A stretch of DNA of 64,000 nt from Acidobacteriota bacterium (GTDB lineage Bacteria > Acidobacteriota > Terriglobia > Acidiferrales > UBA7541), in the NCBI GenBank assembly GCA_018268785.1, contig JAFDVY010000006.1, positions 1 through 64,000 on the forward strand, written 5' to 3'. Made by a program: the position numbers and the translations under genes. This document shows positions 27,183 through 36,680 of this stretch, one piece after another. The notes beneath the pieces are model-generated. The model saw only the letters and a program-made list of their open reading frames with translations, did not search any database and was not told the origin of the DNA. Positions within the stretch are counted from its first letter, which is position 1. Every line of letters starts with the position of its first letter.

Positions 27183-28088
27183 CTAGTCGCCGGAGATTGC
27201 GGTGGTCATCTCTGGAGGTTCCGCGCCGGCAAGAGGGGCCGAGGCCAGATCCGCCGCCGTTTGCTTTGCCTTCTGCACTTTTATGTCCCAGGCAAGCCCA
27301 AGCGCCTTTAGAGCCCGGATTCCATACCAATTGAGGTCGATTTCGTACCATGCCAGCCCATGCTTCGCCGCTTGCGGTGACGCGTGGTGATTGTTGTGCC
27401 AGCCTTCCCCAAACGTGAGCATCGCCACCCAAAAACTGTTTGTCGAAGTGTCTCCCGTAAGAAACCGCTGCGAACCCCACATGTGCGTCGCGGAATTTAC
27501 GAGCCAAGTGGAATGCAATCCCACCACGGTGCGGAGAAAAACCGCCCAAAGTAAAGCGGACCAGCCGAACAAAGCAAAAATGACAACGGCCAAAACAACC
27601 GGCGGTACCCAATGATACTTGCTGACCCAGACGTAATATTTGTCCTTGCGAAGATCGGGAACGAACGGAAGCAATTCTTCCGCGCGCGCGTGCATCGCTT
27701 TTCCCGTGATGATCCAGCCCATGTGCGCGAAAAATCCGCCGTCATTCGGAGAATGTGGATCGCCCTCTTTGTCCGTATTCTGGTGATGCACACGATGCGT
27801 CGCAACCCACGCAATCGGCCCGCCTTCAATCGCCAGCGTCCCGCACGTCGTCAAAATATATTCGACCCACTTCGGAGTCTTGTAGCCGCGGTGCGTCAGT
27901 AAACGGTGGTAGCCCATTCCGATGCCGAGGCTGCCCGCAATCCAGTAGGTGATGACGGCGAGGATGAGCGCTTTCCAGGAAAAGAAGAAAAACGCGGTGA
28001 TGGCGAGAATATGCAGCGCGATAAAGAAAATCGTAACGCCCCAAATGACCGGGCGCGAAAAAGTTTTGTCGTTTTCCAGAAAGCTCAT
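27183..28088 (-). CDS. Delta-9-type acyl-CoA/acyl-lipid desaturase
   Basis: I chose the ATG at 28088 after AGGGGA, giving 301 aa and an N-terminus MSFLENDKTFSRPVIWG. This membrane di-iron enzyme introduces a cis double bond into acyl chains. The three histidine boxes are GMGYHRLLTHRG, WVATHRVHHQNTDKEGDPHSP and FGEGWHNNHHASPQAAKHG. Hydrophobic segments at about 15-35, 40-60 and 175-210 anchor it in the membrane. The length is that of bacterial stearoyl-CoA-desaturase-like enzymes. Its neighbour upstream is an exported hypothetical protein. It is likely to act in membrane fluidity; the electron donor is not identified here. Confidence 0.94.
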   Translation of the reverse strand: MSFLENDKTFSRPVIWGVTIFFIALHILAITAFFFFSWKALILAVITYWIAGSLGIGMGYHRLLTHRGYKTPKWVEYILTTCGTLAIEGGPIAWVATHRVHHQNTDKEGDPHSPNDGGFFAHMGWIITGKAMHARAEELLPFVPDLRKDKYYVWVSKYHWVPPVVLAVVIFALFGWSALLWAVFLRTVVGLHSTWLVNSATHMWGSQRFLTGDTSTNSFWVAMLTFGEGWHNNHHASPQAAKHGLAWYEIDLNWYGIRALKALGLAWDIKVQKAKQTAADLASAPLAGAEPPEMTTAISGD

Positions 28089-28185
28089 GAGTCCCCTGCG
28101 TGCGGAAGTGGCCAACAACCTAAAATTATCACGCAAGAGAAAATCGCTCTGTAATACCTGTGTAATCCTTGCGGAAGGTGCACTC

Positions 28186-28201
28186 CTGTCCGTTAGGACA
28201 G
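28186..28201. repeat. Short perfect hairpin, possible terminator/REP
   Basis: The stem CTGTCC/GGACAG is closed around GTTA. It lies just 3' of the exported hypothetical gene on the minus strand. No U-tract follows, so termination is uncertain. Confidence 0.35.
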
Positions 28202-28212
28202 ATGCCCGGCGA

Positions 28213-28941
28213 TCAAAGATCGGGCACGTTTTGCGCGCGCATCTCTTTTGGATGGAAATCCACGCGAATTGCGATGGCGTTTTGACGATTCGGCAATTCT
28301 TTTTTTGCAGTTGCGCGCAAATGGAAGATCACTTTTTCGCTGTCGGTATCAATCGCTGGTTTTCCTTCGATCTCCCGCAGAAAATGAAATTCCGTGCGGA
28401 GCGGATCGGCGTCCGGACCATCAATATATTGAACACTGGCCAGGTCCAGGGTGAAACCGTTGTCGAGTTCGACGAACACCGTGTCATGCAAGTCTTCCTT
28501 TGCATCGCGAATGATGCGCATCGGTTCATCGCCTTCGATGGCAATCACGTAGTCCGGGGATTCTTCGACTTTGAGCGGAAGTTGTGCACCCGCGGCGTTA
28601 GTTCGCATGCGGTGCATTTTTTCAAGCGCCAGCCGCATCGTTTTTGCCGACATCCACTTCACGTAATAGTCCGGCGTTCCGCCTTTGCTGAGTTGCACCC
28701 CGCGAATGTTGTTTGTGTTTTGGGTGTTGATCGACGAATCAGAAATCAGACCAGTTGGAAGATCCGTGTGTTTCTGCGTAAATTTCGCTTCAATCGTGAC
28801 TTTGCCCGGAGCCCAGGGGGAGTCTTCGAGAATTTTGTTCGTGTCGGCGGCAGTCCATTGATTTGCGGGCTTATCCCACGGCGTGTTGCTGGGAAAGGAA
28901 AACGCCAGAACGGATGCGAGAGTGACGCGTGCGAGAAACAT
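28213..28941 (-). CDS. Exported hypothetical protein (acidobacterial)
   Basis: I chose the ATG at 28941, which has GAGG upstream, giving 242 aa with a signal peptide (MFLARVTLASVLAFSFPSNTP). The mature part begins with WTAADTNKILEDSPWAPGKV. The TNKIL-x2-SPWA pattern is one I associate with acidobacterial exported proteins of unknown function. The rest is beta-rich, with a Phe/His ending (AIAIRVDFHPKEMRAQNVPDL). No catalytic motif is evident. It is separate from the NIF3 gene by about 90 nt. A weak hairpin lies downstream of its stop. Confidence 0.75.
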   Translation of the reverse strand: MFLARVTLASVLAFSFPSNTPWDKPANQWTAADTNKILEDSPWAPGKVTIEAKFTQKHTDLPTGLISDSSINTQNTNNIRGVQLSKGGTPDYYVKWMSAKTMRLALEKMHRMRTNAAGAQLPLKVEESPDYVIAIEGDEPMRIIRDAKEDLHDTVFVELDNGFTLDLASVQYIDGPDADPLRTEFHFLREIEGKPAIDTDSEKVIFHLRATAKKELPNRQNAIAIRVDFHPKEMRAQNVPDL

Positions 28942-29029
28942 GGCTGGAAACCTCAAGCTATCTGCTGTGACGCGCAGCGAACGGAGCGGGTTGTATCTTT
29001 GTATTCATAAAGCATGCTGATAACGCCGA

Positions 29030-29917
29030 CTATTTTGCAGGCGCTTTCAGCGGCGCGAACGGATCCTTGGCTGGAACGAATTCTACTGGTACTTCCGTCA
29101 CAAATGTCTTGAGCCAGGTTGCGCATTCGTCCATTCCGGGTTGCTCGCTGGGAATGTGGCTAAGAACGATGAGCGCCTTGTGGCGGCCTTGCGCGATGGC
29201 GTCGGCAACGTACTCCACTGTTTCCCATTCTCGCGTTTCGCCCACGATCAGGAGCTCGATGTCCGGCATTTCCAACGCACCCGCTTCAGACTTGAATCCG
29301 GTCGCGCCGGGACTGAGCGCAAGGCGCTTTAATTTCATGTCGCGATCGGCGACAACTCGCATGGCGTTGATTCCGAGTTTGTTCTTTAGTTCCTCGGAAA
29401 GCTGCCCAACCGTCGTTTCCGGAATCGTAAAGAGATACGGGTTCTTCGCGTCCTGATATTTCTCCCAGCCGAGCTTTTTTACGACTCCGGTGAGAATTCC
29501 GTCCGGCTTGCGCATGTGCCAGTGGTCATGAAACCTCCACACAACCAGGTGGTGGTCTTCGATGAATTTACGTTTTTCTGCGTAGACCGGATCGCTGTCA
29601 CCTTGTGGTAATTCTTTGGTCGTATCGAGGTGATCGTAGAAAGTCGGCTCGTGCGTGATGATGAGGTTTTCATTTTTCGCCACAGCTCGTTGCAGGACGT
29701 CCATGGTGGCCATCATGGTAACGGCTATGCCCGTAACTTTCGTGTTGGGATCGCCGCCGCCCTTGATGGTGTCTACGGTGTCGCTGTGCCATTCCACGCC
29801 GACATTTTTCTTGATGCGTCCAATCACTTCGTTCGCAGTGATTTCTTTTTTCTCCTGCGCAAACGCCGCAGACGCAAGAAAGAAAATTGCGGAAGAAAAG
29901 ATGGCGAATCGCTTCAT
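29030..29917 (-). CDS. Exported NIF3-family dinuclear metal protein
   Basis: This 295-aa protein has a signal peptide (MKRFAIFSSAIFFLASAAFA, cut near residue 20) followed by a NIF3-like fold. The family metal-binding signature appears as NLIITHEPTFYDH (about 85-97). C-terminal elements include LIVGETREWETVEY, LSHIPSEQPGMDEC and WLKTF. NIF3 proteins form hexamers with a dinuclear metal site and are usually cytoplasmic; GTP cyclohydrolase 1 type 2 is one name. Export is unusual and implies another substrate. It overlaps the GNAT stop by 4 bp, so the two are translationally coupled, and the eno gene lies upstream. The exact reaction is unknown. Confidence 0.83.
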   Translation of the reverse strand: MKRFAIFSSAIFFLASAAFAQEKKEITANEVIGRIKKNVGVEWHSDTVDTIKGGGDPNTKVTGIAVTMMATMDVLQRAVAKNENLIITHEPTFYDHLDTTKELPQGDSDPVYAEKRKFIEDHHLVVWRFHDHWHMRKPDGILTGVVKKLGWEKYQDAKNPYLFTIPETTVGQLSEELKNKLGINAMRVVADRDMKLKRLALSPGATGFKSEAGALEMPDIELLIVGETREWETVEYVADAIAQGRHKALIVLSHIPSEQPGMDECATWLKTFVTEVPVEFVPAKDPFAPLKAPAK

Positions 29918-30378
29918 TGTGCCCCCTGCGCTCTCCCAATCGGTTTCGACATAACTACAAAGTGGAACGGCACTTTCACGGGAATCGCCGTCGCAACAGC
30001 CTCGACGGCTACCGCGGCATATCCGAGCCGCTCATAAAATGGGCGGATATCCGCGCGTTCGCTGATGACGCGCAGATCGATCGCGACGCAACCTTCCTTC
30101 GCCGCGTATCGTTCCGCGGCGTCCATCAATTTGCGGCCCCATCCTTTGCCCTGCTCCGAACTGGCGACGCTGAGAAGACCGAGATACATGTGATCCCCGC
30201 GTCTCTCCAGGTAAACGCAGCCGATGAGCGACTGATTCCGTTCGAGGAGGAGGAATTTTCCGGTGGCCAGATACTTAAGAACGCCGGCATGATCCACGCG
30301 GTCGCCCTCGACGAATGGACGTTCAGCGAGAAAGGCTTCATTGATAAGCCTGGTGAGGGCGTCCGCATCGGAAATCAC
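29914..30378 (-). CDS. GNAT-family N-acetyltransferase
   Basis: This acetyltransferase of about 154 aa has the acetyl-CoA loop in SVASSEQGKGWGRKLMDAAE and the later RPFYERLGY motif. The frame from GTG at 30378 gives MISDADAL, but the family N-terminus continues upstream in frame (S-I-R-L-A-V). An ATT at 30390 sits 9 nt after a perfect GGAGGA, so the true start may be that rare ATT codon. There is no ATG in the upstream open part before the eno stop at 30415. The substrate (amino group or protein) is unknown. It is coupled to the NIF3 gene by a 4-bp overlap. Confidence 0.88.
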   Translation of the reverse strand: MISDADALTRLINEAFLAERPFVEGDRVDHAGVLKYLATGKFLLLERNQSLIGCVYLERRGDHMYLGLLSVASSEQGKGWGRKLMDAAERYAAKEGCVAIDLRVISERADIRPFYERLGYAAVAVEAVATAIPVKVPFHFVVMSKPIGRAQGAQ

Positions 30379-30414
30379 CGCAAGGCGAATTGAGAAAGCT
30401 CCTCCGTGAAAAAC

Positions 30415-32323
<1,909 letters not shown>

Positions 32324-32596
32324 ATGAAAATTTTATTGGCAGTTGGCGCGATGATGTTGGTGCCGGCGTGCAGTCATGCGCAAGGCGCGAAGGCTTGTGA
32401 GGAATTGAAGACGGAGATTGCCGCGAAGCTCGATGCAAAAGGCGTGAAGAACTACACGCTGGACATTGTGGCGAAAGATGCGGATGCAGGAGACGCGAAG
32501 GTGGTTGGGACCTGCGAAGGCGGGACGAAGAAGATTTTGTATAAGCGGGGAGAGGCGGCGGCGAAGGGCGAGAAAAAGGAGCCGGGGAAGGGATAA
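32324..32596 (+). CDS. DUF1161-type small exported protein
   Basis: This 90-aa protein has a signal peptide (MKILLAVGAMMLVPACSHAQ, cut around residue 20). The mature sequence CEELKTEIAAKLDAKGVKNY, VVGTCEGGTKKILYKR matches the DUF1161 pattern seen in E. coli YnfD. Two conserved Cys (CEEL and GTCEGG) could form a disulfide. The C-terminal tail is Lys/Glu-rich. The ribosome site AAGGAG precedes the ATG by about 10 nt. No function is established. It is a single gene, with REP-like repeats starting about 50 nt after its stop. Confidence 0.8.
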   Translation: MKILLAVGAMMLVPACSHAQGAKACEELKTEIAAKLDAKGVKNYTLDIVAKDADAGDAKVVGTCEGGTKKILYKRGEAAAKGEKKEPGKG

Positions 32597-32647
32597 GGCC
32601 AAGACTGAAATTTGCTGGCCTTGTGTGATTTCCAAGATCCGAAAAGG

Positions 32648-32730
32648 GGTTTCTCCACTCCATGAACGGACCGATTCCTCAGAAGGAATCGGAGAAGCAG
32701 AATCATCGGTTCATTTCGGTCGAAATGACA
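32648..32730. repeat. 83-nt REP-like repeat, copy 1
   Basis: It begins GGTTTCTCCACTCCATGA and ends GGTCGAAATGACA. It contains the 8-bp stem CCGATTCC/GGAATCGG, an outer ATGAAC/GTTCAT pair and TCATTTCG/CGAAATGA. It matches copy 2 at about 72 of 83 positions by eye. Confidence 0.85.
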
Positions 32731-32775
32731 ATGCTTAGGTTTGGTGCATGTGGGATTCAGTTGAGGTTGGCTGAA

Positions 32776-32807
32776 ATCGAAGATGCCGCCCTGAAGGGAC
32801 GGCTCTA
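32776..32807. repeat. REP-like element of the ATCGAAGA family
   Basis: The first 23 nt (32776-32798) are identical to 34061-34083. The hairpin core GCCGCCC TGAA GGG is imperfect here (GGGACGGC instead of GGGCGGC). Confidence 0.7.
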
Positions 32808-32813
32808 CACAGG

Positions 32814-32996
32814 CTACACGGTTGAGGATCTTGGCGATTCCTTTGAGTCGTCACCCCGTAGACGATTCACGTATTCATCGGCGGGTTCGCCGGCCCAAAC
32901 GTGTTTGCCGGAACCAGCGAGGCGCAGGAGTGGGTCGTCAGAAGCTTCGGAAGTAGTAGTTTCCCTTTCTGGCTGTGCCTTGGGTGTCTTGTCCAT
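32814..32996 (-). CDS. Orphan VapB-like antitoxin fragment or small conserved protein
   Basis: This 60-aa ORF is MDKTPKAQPERETTTSEASD followed by DPLLRLAGSGKHVWAG, then EPADEYVNRLRGD. The D-P-L-L-x-LAGSGK-x-W-x-E-ADEYV-x-RLR motif resembles the C-terminal block of antitoxins of VapBC-type systems, from memory. The N-terminal DNA-binding part is absent and no PIN toxin is adjacent. It could be a relic or an independent small protein. AGGA lies close to the ATG but with poor spacing. It sits between the two 83-nt repeats, which supports a mobile or remnant origin. Confidence 0.45.
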   Translation of the reverse strand: MDKTPKAQPERETTTSEASDDPLLRLAGSGKHVWAGEPADEYVNRLRGDDSKESPRSSTV

Positions 32997-33050
32997 GTCC
33001 TAAAGTCTAACGCGAATTCGAAGGTTGAGGGCTGGCTTCAATCGAGGAGA

Positions 33051-33133
33051 GGTTTCTCCACTCCATGAGCCGACCGATTCCTCGGAAGGAATCGGAACAG
33101 CAAGGGCGTCGGTTCATTCCGGTCGAAATGACA
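33051..33133. repeat. 83-nt REP-like repeat, copy 2
   Basis: This is a direct repeat of 32648-32730, with the same 83-nt length and both main stems. A G-U-type change (ATGAGC against GTTCAT) keeps the outer stem. It precedes the DUF1080 gene's 3' end by about 70 nt. Confidence 0.85.
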
Positions 33134-33201
33134 GCAAGTGTGTTGGTTGCTTGGATCAATGCGTAGAAACGCCGGCAAGATGTCGTCATTACGAAATAAA
33201 G

Positions 33202-33963
33202 TCAGGAAGCCAGTTCGCGGAGCCAGATGTTGCGATAGCGAACAGGGTGGCTGTGGTCCTGCAGGGCGAGGGGGAGTTTGTCCGGGCCTGCGGTGTACGG
33301 TGGGCGGACGTGATGGCCGGTGGGACCGGTGAGTTCGACGTTGTCCTGCGTGAGGACTCCGTTGTGCAGGACGGTGACATGCGCGGGACGAGTGAGTTTG
33401 CCGGAGGCATCAAAGCGCGGGCCGTGCCAGATGATGTCGTAGGTCTGCCACTGGCCGGGGGCGCGTGAAGCATTGACTAACGGCGGATATTGGCCATAAA
33501 CGGCGGACGCCTGGCCGTCGGCGTAGGTCTTGCTGTGGTAGGAATCGAGCACCTGAATTTCGTAGAGCCCCATCAGAAAGACGCCGCTGTTGCCGCGGTC
33601 CTGGTCTTCGCCCTTGGGAGGATCCGGTTCGCGAAATTCAACGTGGAGCTGGCAATCGCCAAAGCTGCCTTTGGTGCGGATGTCGCCGGTTTTGGGGGCA
33701 ACTTCAAAGTAGCCATTTTCGACTTTCCACTGCGCGGCCCTTCCGTCCTTTTCTTGCACCCATTTGGAAAGGTCTTTGCCGTCGAAGAGGACGATGGCGT
33801 CCGAAGGCGGTTTGCCGGGCGTGTCCTGCGTGCTGGCTGTGCCGGAGGTGACGACGGGCGGATTGGGCCGGTTGCGGTCGTGGATTTCCCATTTGGGATC
33901 GACTTGGGCGGAGCACGCTGATGCGGCGAAAAGGGCTGCGAAGAGAAAGAGCGAGTTTTTCAT
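33202..33963 (-). CDS. Exported DUF1080 (3-keto-disaccharide hydrolase-like) protein
   Basis: This 253-aa protein has a signal peptide (MKNSLFLFAALFAASACSAQ). The Cys-18 context ASAC is a weak lipobox because -3 is Ala. The domain of unknown function 1080 runs from about 55 to 250. Its hallmark elements are IVLFDGKDLSKWV, WKVENGYFEVAP, SFGDCQLHVEFREP, NSGVFLMGLYEIQVLDS and WQTYDIIWHGPRFDASGK, with HVTVLHNGVLTQDNVEL near the end. This concanavalin-like fold includes 3-keto-glycoside hydrolases, so a periplasmic role in sugar processing is plausible but unproven. REP-like repeats lie on both sides. Confidence 0.87.
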   Translation of the reverse strand: MKNSLFLFAALFAASACSAQVDPKWEIHDRNRPNPPVVTSGTASTQDTPGKPPSDAIVLFDGKDLSKWVQEKDGRAAQWKVENGYFEVAPKTGDIRTKGSFGDCQLHVEFREPDPPKGEDQDRGNSGVFLMGLYEIQVLDSYHSKTYADGQASAVYGQYPPLVNASRAPGQWQTYDIIWHGPRFDASGKLTRPAHVTVLHNGVLTQDNVELTGPTGHHVRPPYTAGPDKLPLALQDHSHPVRYRNIWLRELAS

Positions 33964-34060
33964 GGGAGATCCTCGACGGGATTTATGACCAGGGAATAGA
34001 TAGCAGAGAGCGGAGAGAGAGACAAATGGTTTTGTTCGCGCCTTGGTGCGCAGCGTATAG

Positions 34061-34093
34061 ATCGAAGATGCCGCCCTGAAGGGCGGCGCTACG
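34061..34093. repeat. REP-like hairpin, ATCGAAGA-core-CTACG type
   Basis: The unit is ATCGAAGAT, then GCCGCCC TGAA GGGCGGC (perfect 7-bp stem), then GCTACG. Its first 23 nt equal those at 32776-32798. It sits between the DUF1080 and glgC genes. Confidence 0.75.
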
Positions 34094-34148
34094 TAGAATC
34101 ACAAGGACGGCATCGCTGTGGTTCAGGGGTAGTCTGAGCGTGGGCAAC

Positions 34149-34182
34149 ATCGAAGAGGGGCACGATATATCGTGCCCCTACG
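34149..34182. repeat. REP-like palindrome with the same flanks
   Basis: ATCGAAGA is followed by a perfect 22-bp palindrome (34157-34178: GGGGCACGATA and its complement) and then TACG. Flanks match the neighbour at 34061 while the core differs. It is 3' of glgC, so it could also stop transcription, but no U-tract follows. Confidence 0.7.
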
Positions 34183-34198
34183 CAAAAAACCGCAAATA

Positions 34199-35437
<1,239 letters not shown>

Positions 35438-35479
35438 TGCGGAGACCTCCGGGGTGGGAAGGTTAGCGGCGCGGGCCAT

Positions 35480-35617
35480 TCTGCGCCAGAAGAGGGATGG
35501 GAAGCAAGAGAGAGACGGAAACGAAAAAGAGGGAGGTAATGAGGAAGGCAAGGGGTTGACGAAAGAGGTAAGAAAAGAGCGGAACGACGGAAAAATGCGA
35601 AAAATCGTAAAGATTGC
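35480..35617. other. Polypurine-rich intergenic tract
   Basis: Between the glgC start and the rpsU promoter the plus strand is strongly biased to A and G over about 130 nt. No ORF here has family support. The rest of the 35438-35812 gap holds the rpsU promoter and leader. Confidence 0.45.
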
Positions 35618-35646
35618 TTGACAGTGGGTGGGGAATTGAATAGAAA
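35618..35646 (+). promoter_or_regulatory. Sigma70-type promoter of rpsU
   Basis: A consensus -35 TTGACA (35618-35623), an exact 17-nt spacer and -10 TAGAAA (35641-35646) precede the rpsU GTG by about 165 nt. This is one of the best promoter matches in the window. Confidence 0.6.
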
Positions 35647-35812
35647 GTGCGCATAAACCGGCAGGGTGCGAAGAACAGCGTAAAAACTGGGCAGTTGGCC
35701 GTTCGCGAAGGTGACCTCGCGCGGCTTGGCGTGCGATAATTGCAGTGGGCAAGGCCCGCAACGGCGAGGCTTTGCAAGCAGCTATTGACCGGAATTGGGG
35801 TGAAGTTACCAA

Positions 35813-36010
35813 GTGGCAGAAGTCATCATTCAAGAGAGTGAGTCTCTGGAAAATGCACTGCGCCGTTTCAAGCGCAAGGTGCAACAGGAAGACATCATCA
35901 AGGAAATCAAGAAGCATAGCTTCTACATGAAGCCCGGCGAGAAGCGACGGGCAAAGGAAGCGCTTTCGCGGAAGCGTTTGCGCAAAAAGCAGCGGCGCGA
36001 ACAGGAGTAA
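35813..36010 (+). CDS. rpsU: 30S ribosomal protein S21
   Basis: This small basic protein (65 aa) begins GTG-AEVIIQESESLENALRRF. The pattern KRKVQQEDIIKEIKKHSFYM, KPGEKRRAKEALSRKR, and the basic tail LRKKQRREQE is that of S21. It binds the 3' region of 16S rRNA and aids initiation. The gene starts at GTG, with GGGGTGAAG about 10 nt upstream. In many bacteria rpsU is followed by yqeY, dnaG and rpoD; here a structured intergenic region and a zinc-ribbon gene follow instead. The leader is long (about 165 nt). Confidence 0.95.
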   Translation: MAEVIIQESESLENALRRFKRKVQQEDIIKEIKKHSFYMKPGEKRRAKEALSRKRLRKKQRREQE

Positions 36011-36029
36011 TCCCGTTCGTACTGCGGCT

Positions 36030-36190
36030 CGGCGCCGTTTCCGTGATTCAGGCCCCGGTCAGGTAGACGATTGGTGGAAGTTAAGCACTTTCCGTGCCCG
36101 CAGGCTCAAGGGACCCAGCCCGGTTTCCTACGGCTACAGGTATCCCGGATTACCCACGCCTATCGAGCAAACTGTGCGCGTCCCCGGATC
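36030..36190 (+). ncRNA. Candidate structured RNA between rpsU and a zinc-ribbon gene (family unknown)
   Basis: This 160-nt gap has unusually many complementary segments that nest. CGAT (36068) pairs with ATCG (36162), and GTGG (36074) pairs with CCAC (36154). Inside are GCAC/GTGC around TTTCC (36085-36097), GGCT/AGCC (36103-36120) and CCGG/CCGG around CCT/AGG (36120-36148). The result would be a rod with branching, and the region is GC-rich with no coding sense. It recalls a 6S-like or other small RNA, but I cannot name it. It may also be part of the rpsU transcript's 3' region or a leader of the next gene. Confidence 0.35.
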
Positions 36191-36216
36191 GAGGCAGGTC
36201 AAGGGGGAAGCGGCAG

Positions 36217-36513
36217 ATGGAATTCCATGACAAGGTCCTGAAGTGTTCGGAATGCGGCGCCGAGTTTGTATTTACGTCCGGGGAGCAGATGTTCTTCGCG
36301 GACAAAGGCTTCAAGAACGAACCGAAGCGGTGCAAAGGCTGCAAAGCGAAGCGAGCAGAAGGCAGCGGCGGTGGCGGGCAGATGAGGGCAGAGACGAAGA
36401 CGTCCTGCTCACAATGCGGGAAAGAGACCACAGTTCCCTTCCGGCCAACCCAGGGGCGGCCGGTGTTTTGCAGGGAATGTTTCCAGCAGCGGAGAGCGCT
36501 GGGAGCGGCGTAA
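36217..36513 (+). CDS. Zinc-ribbon protein with CxxC-x17-CxxC domain
   Basis: I chose the ATG at 36217, after AGGGGGA, giving 98 aa. The N-terminal half is a zinc-ribbon (LKCSECGAEFVFTSGEQMFF, closing with KRCKGC). After a Gly-rich hinge the second half carries two CxxC pairs exactly 17 residues apart (CSQCGKET to FCREC). This is the spacing that defines the CxxC-x17-CxxC family. Eight Cys would bind two zinc ions. The function of the family is unknown; a nucleic-acid or chaperone role is only a guess. It is 203 nt after rpsU and about 165 nt before the carboxylate-amine ligase gene. Confidence 0.88.
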   Translation: MEFHDKVLKCSECGAEFVFTSGEQMFFADKGFKNEPKRCKGCKAKRAEGSGGGGQMRAETKTSCSQCGKETTVPFRPTQGRPVFCRECFQQRRALGAA

Positions 36514-36680
36514 AGCGAAGAGTTTGCAGAAAATTCACGAAAAAAACGCAAAGCCCCTGCGAACGATGAAGTATTTTCGAAGACGCGCTTGGCAGGTAAC
36601 GAAAGTGTCCTTTTTGTGCGGGCAGGCGTATGATACCCGCGCAGTCCCCAGTAAAGCCTAACGACCCGGAGGGCCACCCC

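Noticed and set aside
28186-28201. Hairpin considered as a strong intrinsic terminator
   Set aside because: The stem is only six pairs and lacks a U-tract, so I kept it as a weak repeat or possible terminator.
34157-34178. 22-bp palindrome considered as the glgC terminator
   Set aside because: No U-run follows on the minus strand, and the flanks match a neighbouring REP-like element, so a repeat is the better reading.
35438-35917. N-terminal extension of the glgC frame
   Set aside because: The conserved enzyme starts at the ATG at 35437 with a good ribosome site, and the extension overlaps the rpsU promoter and gene.
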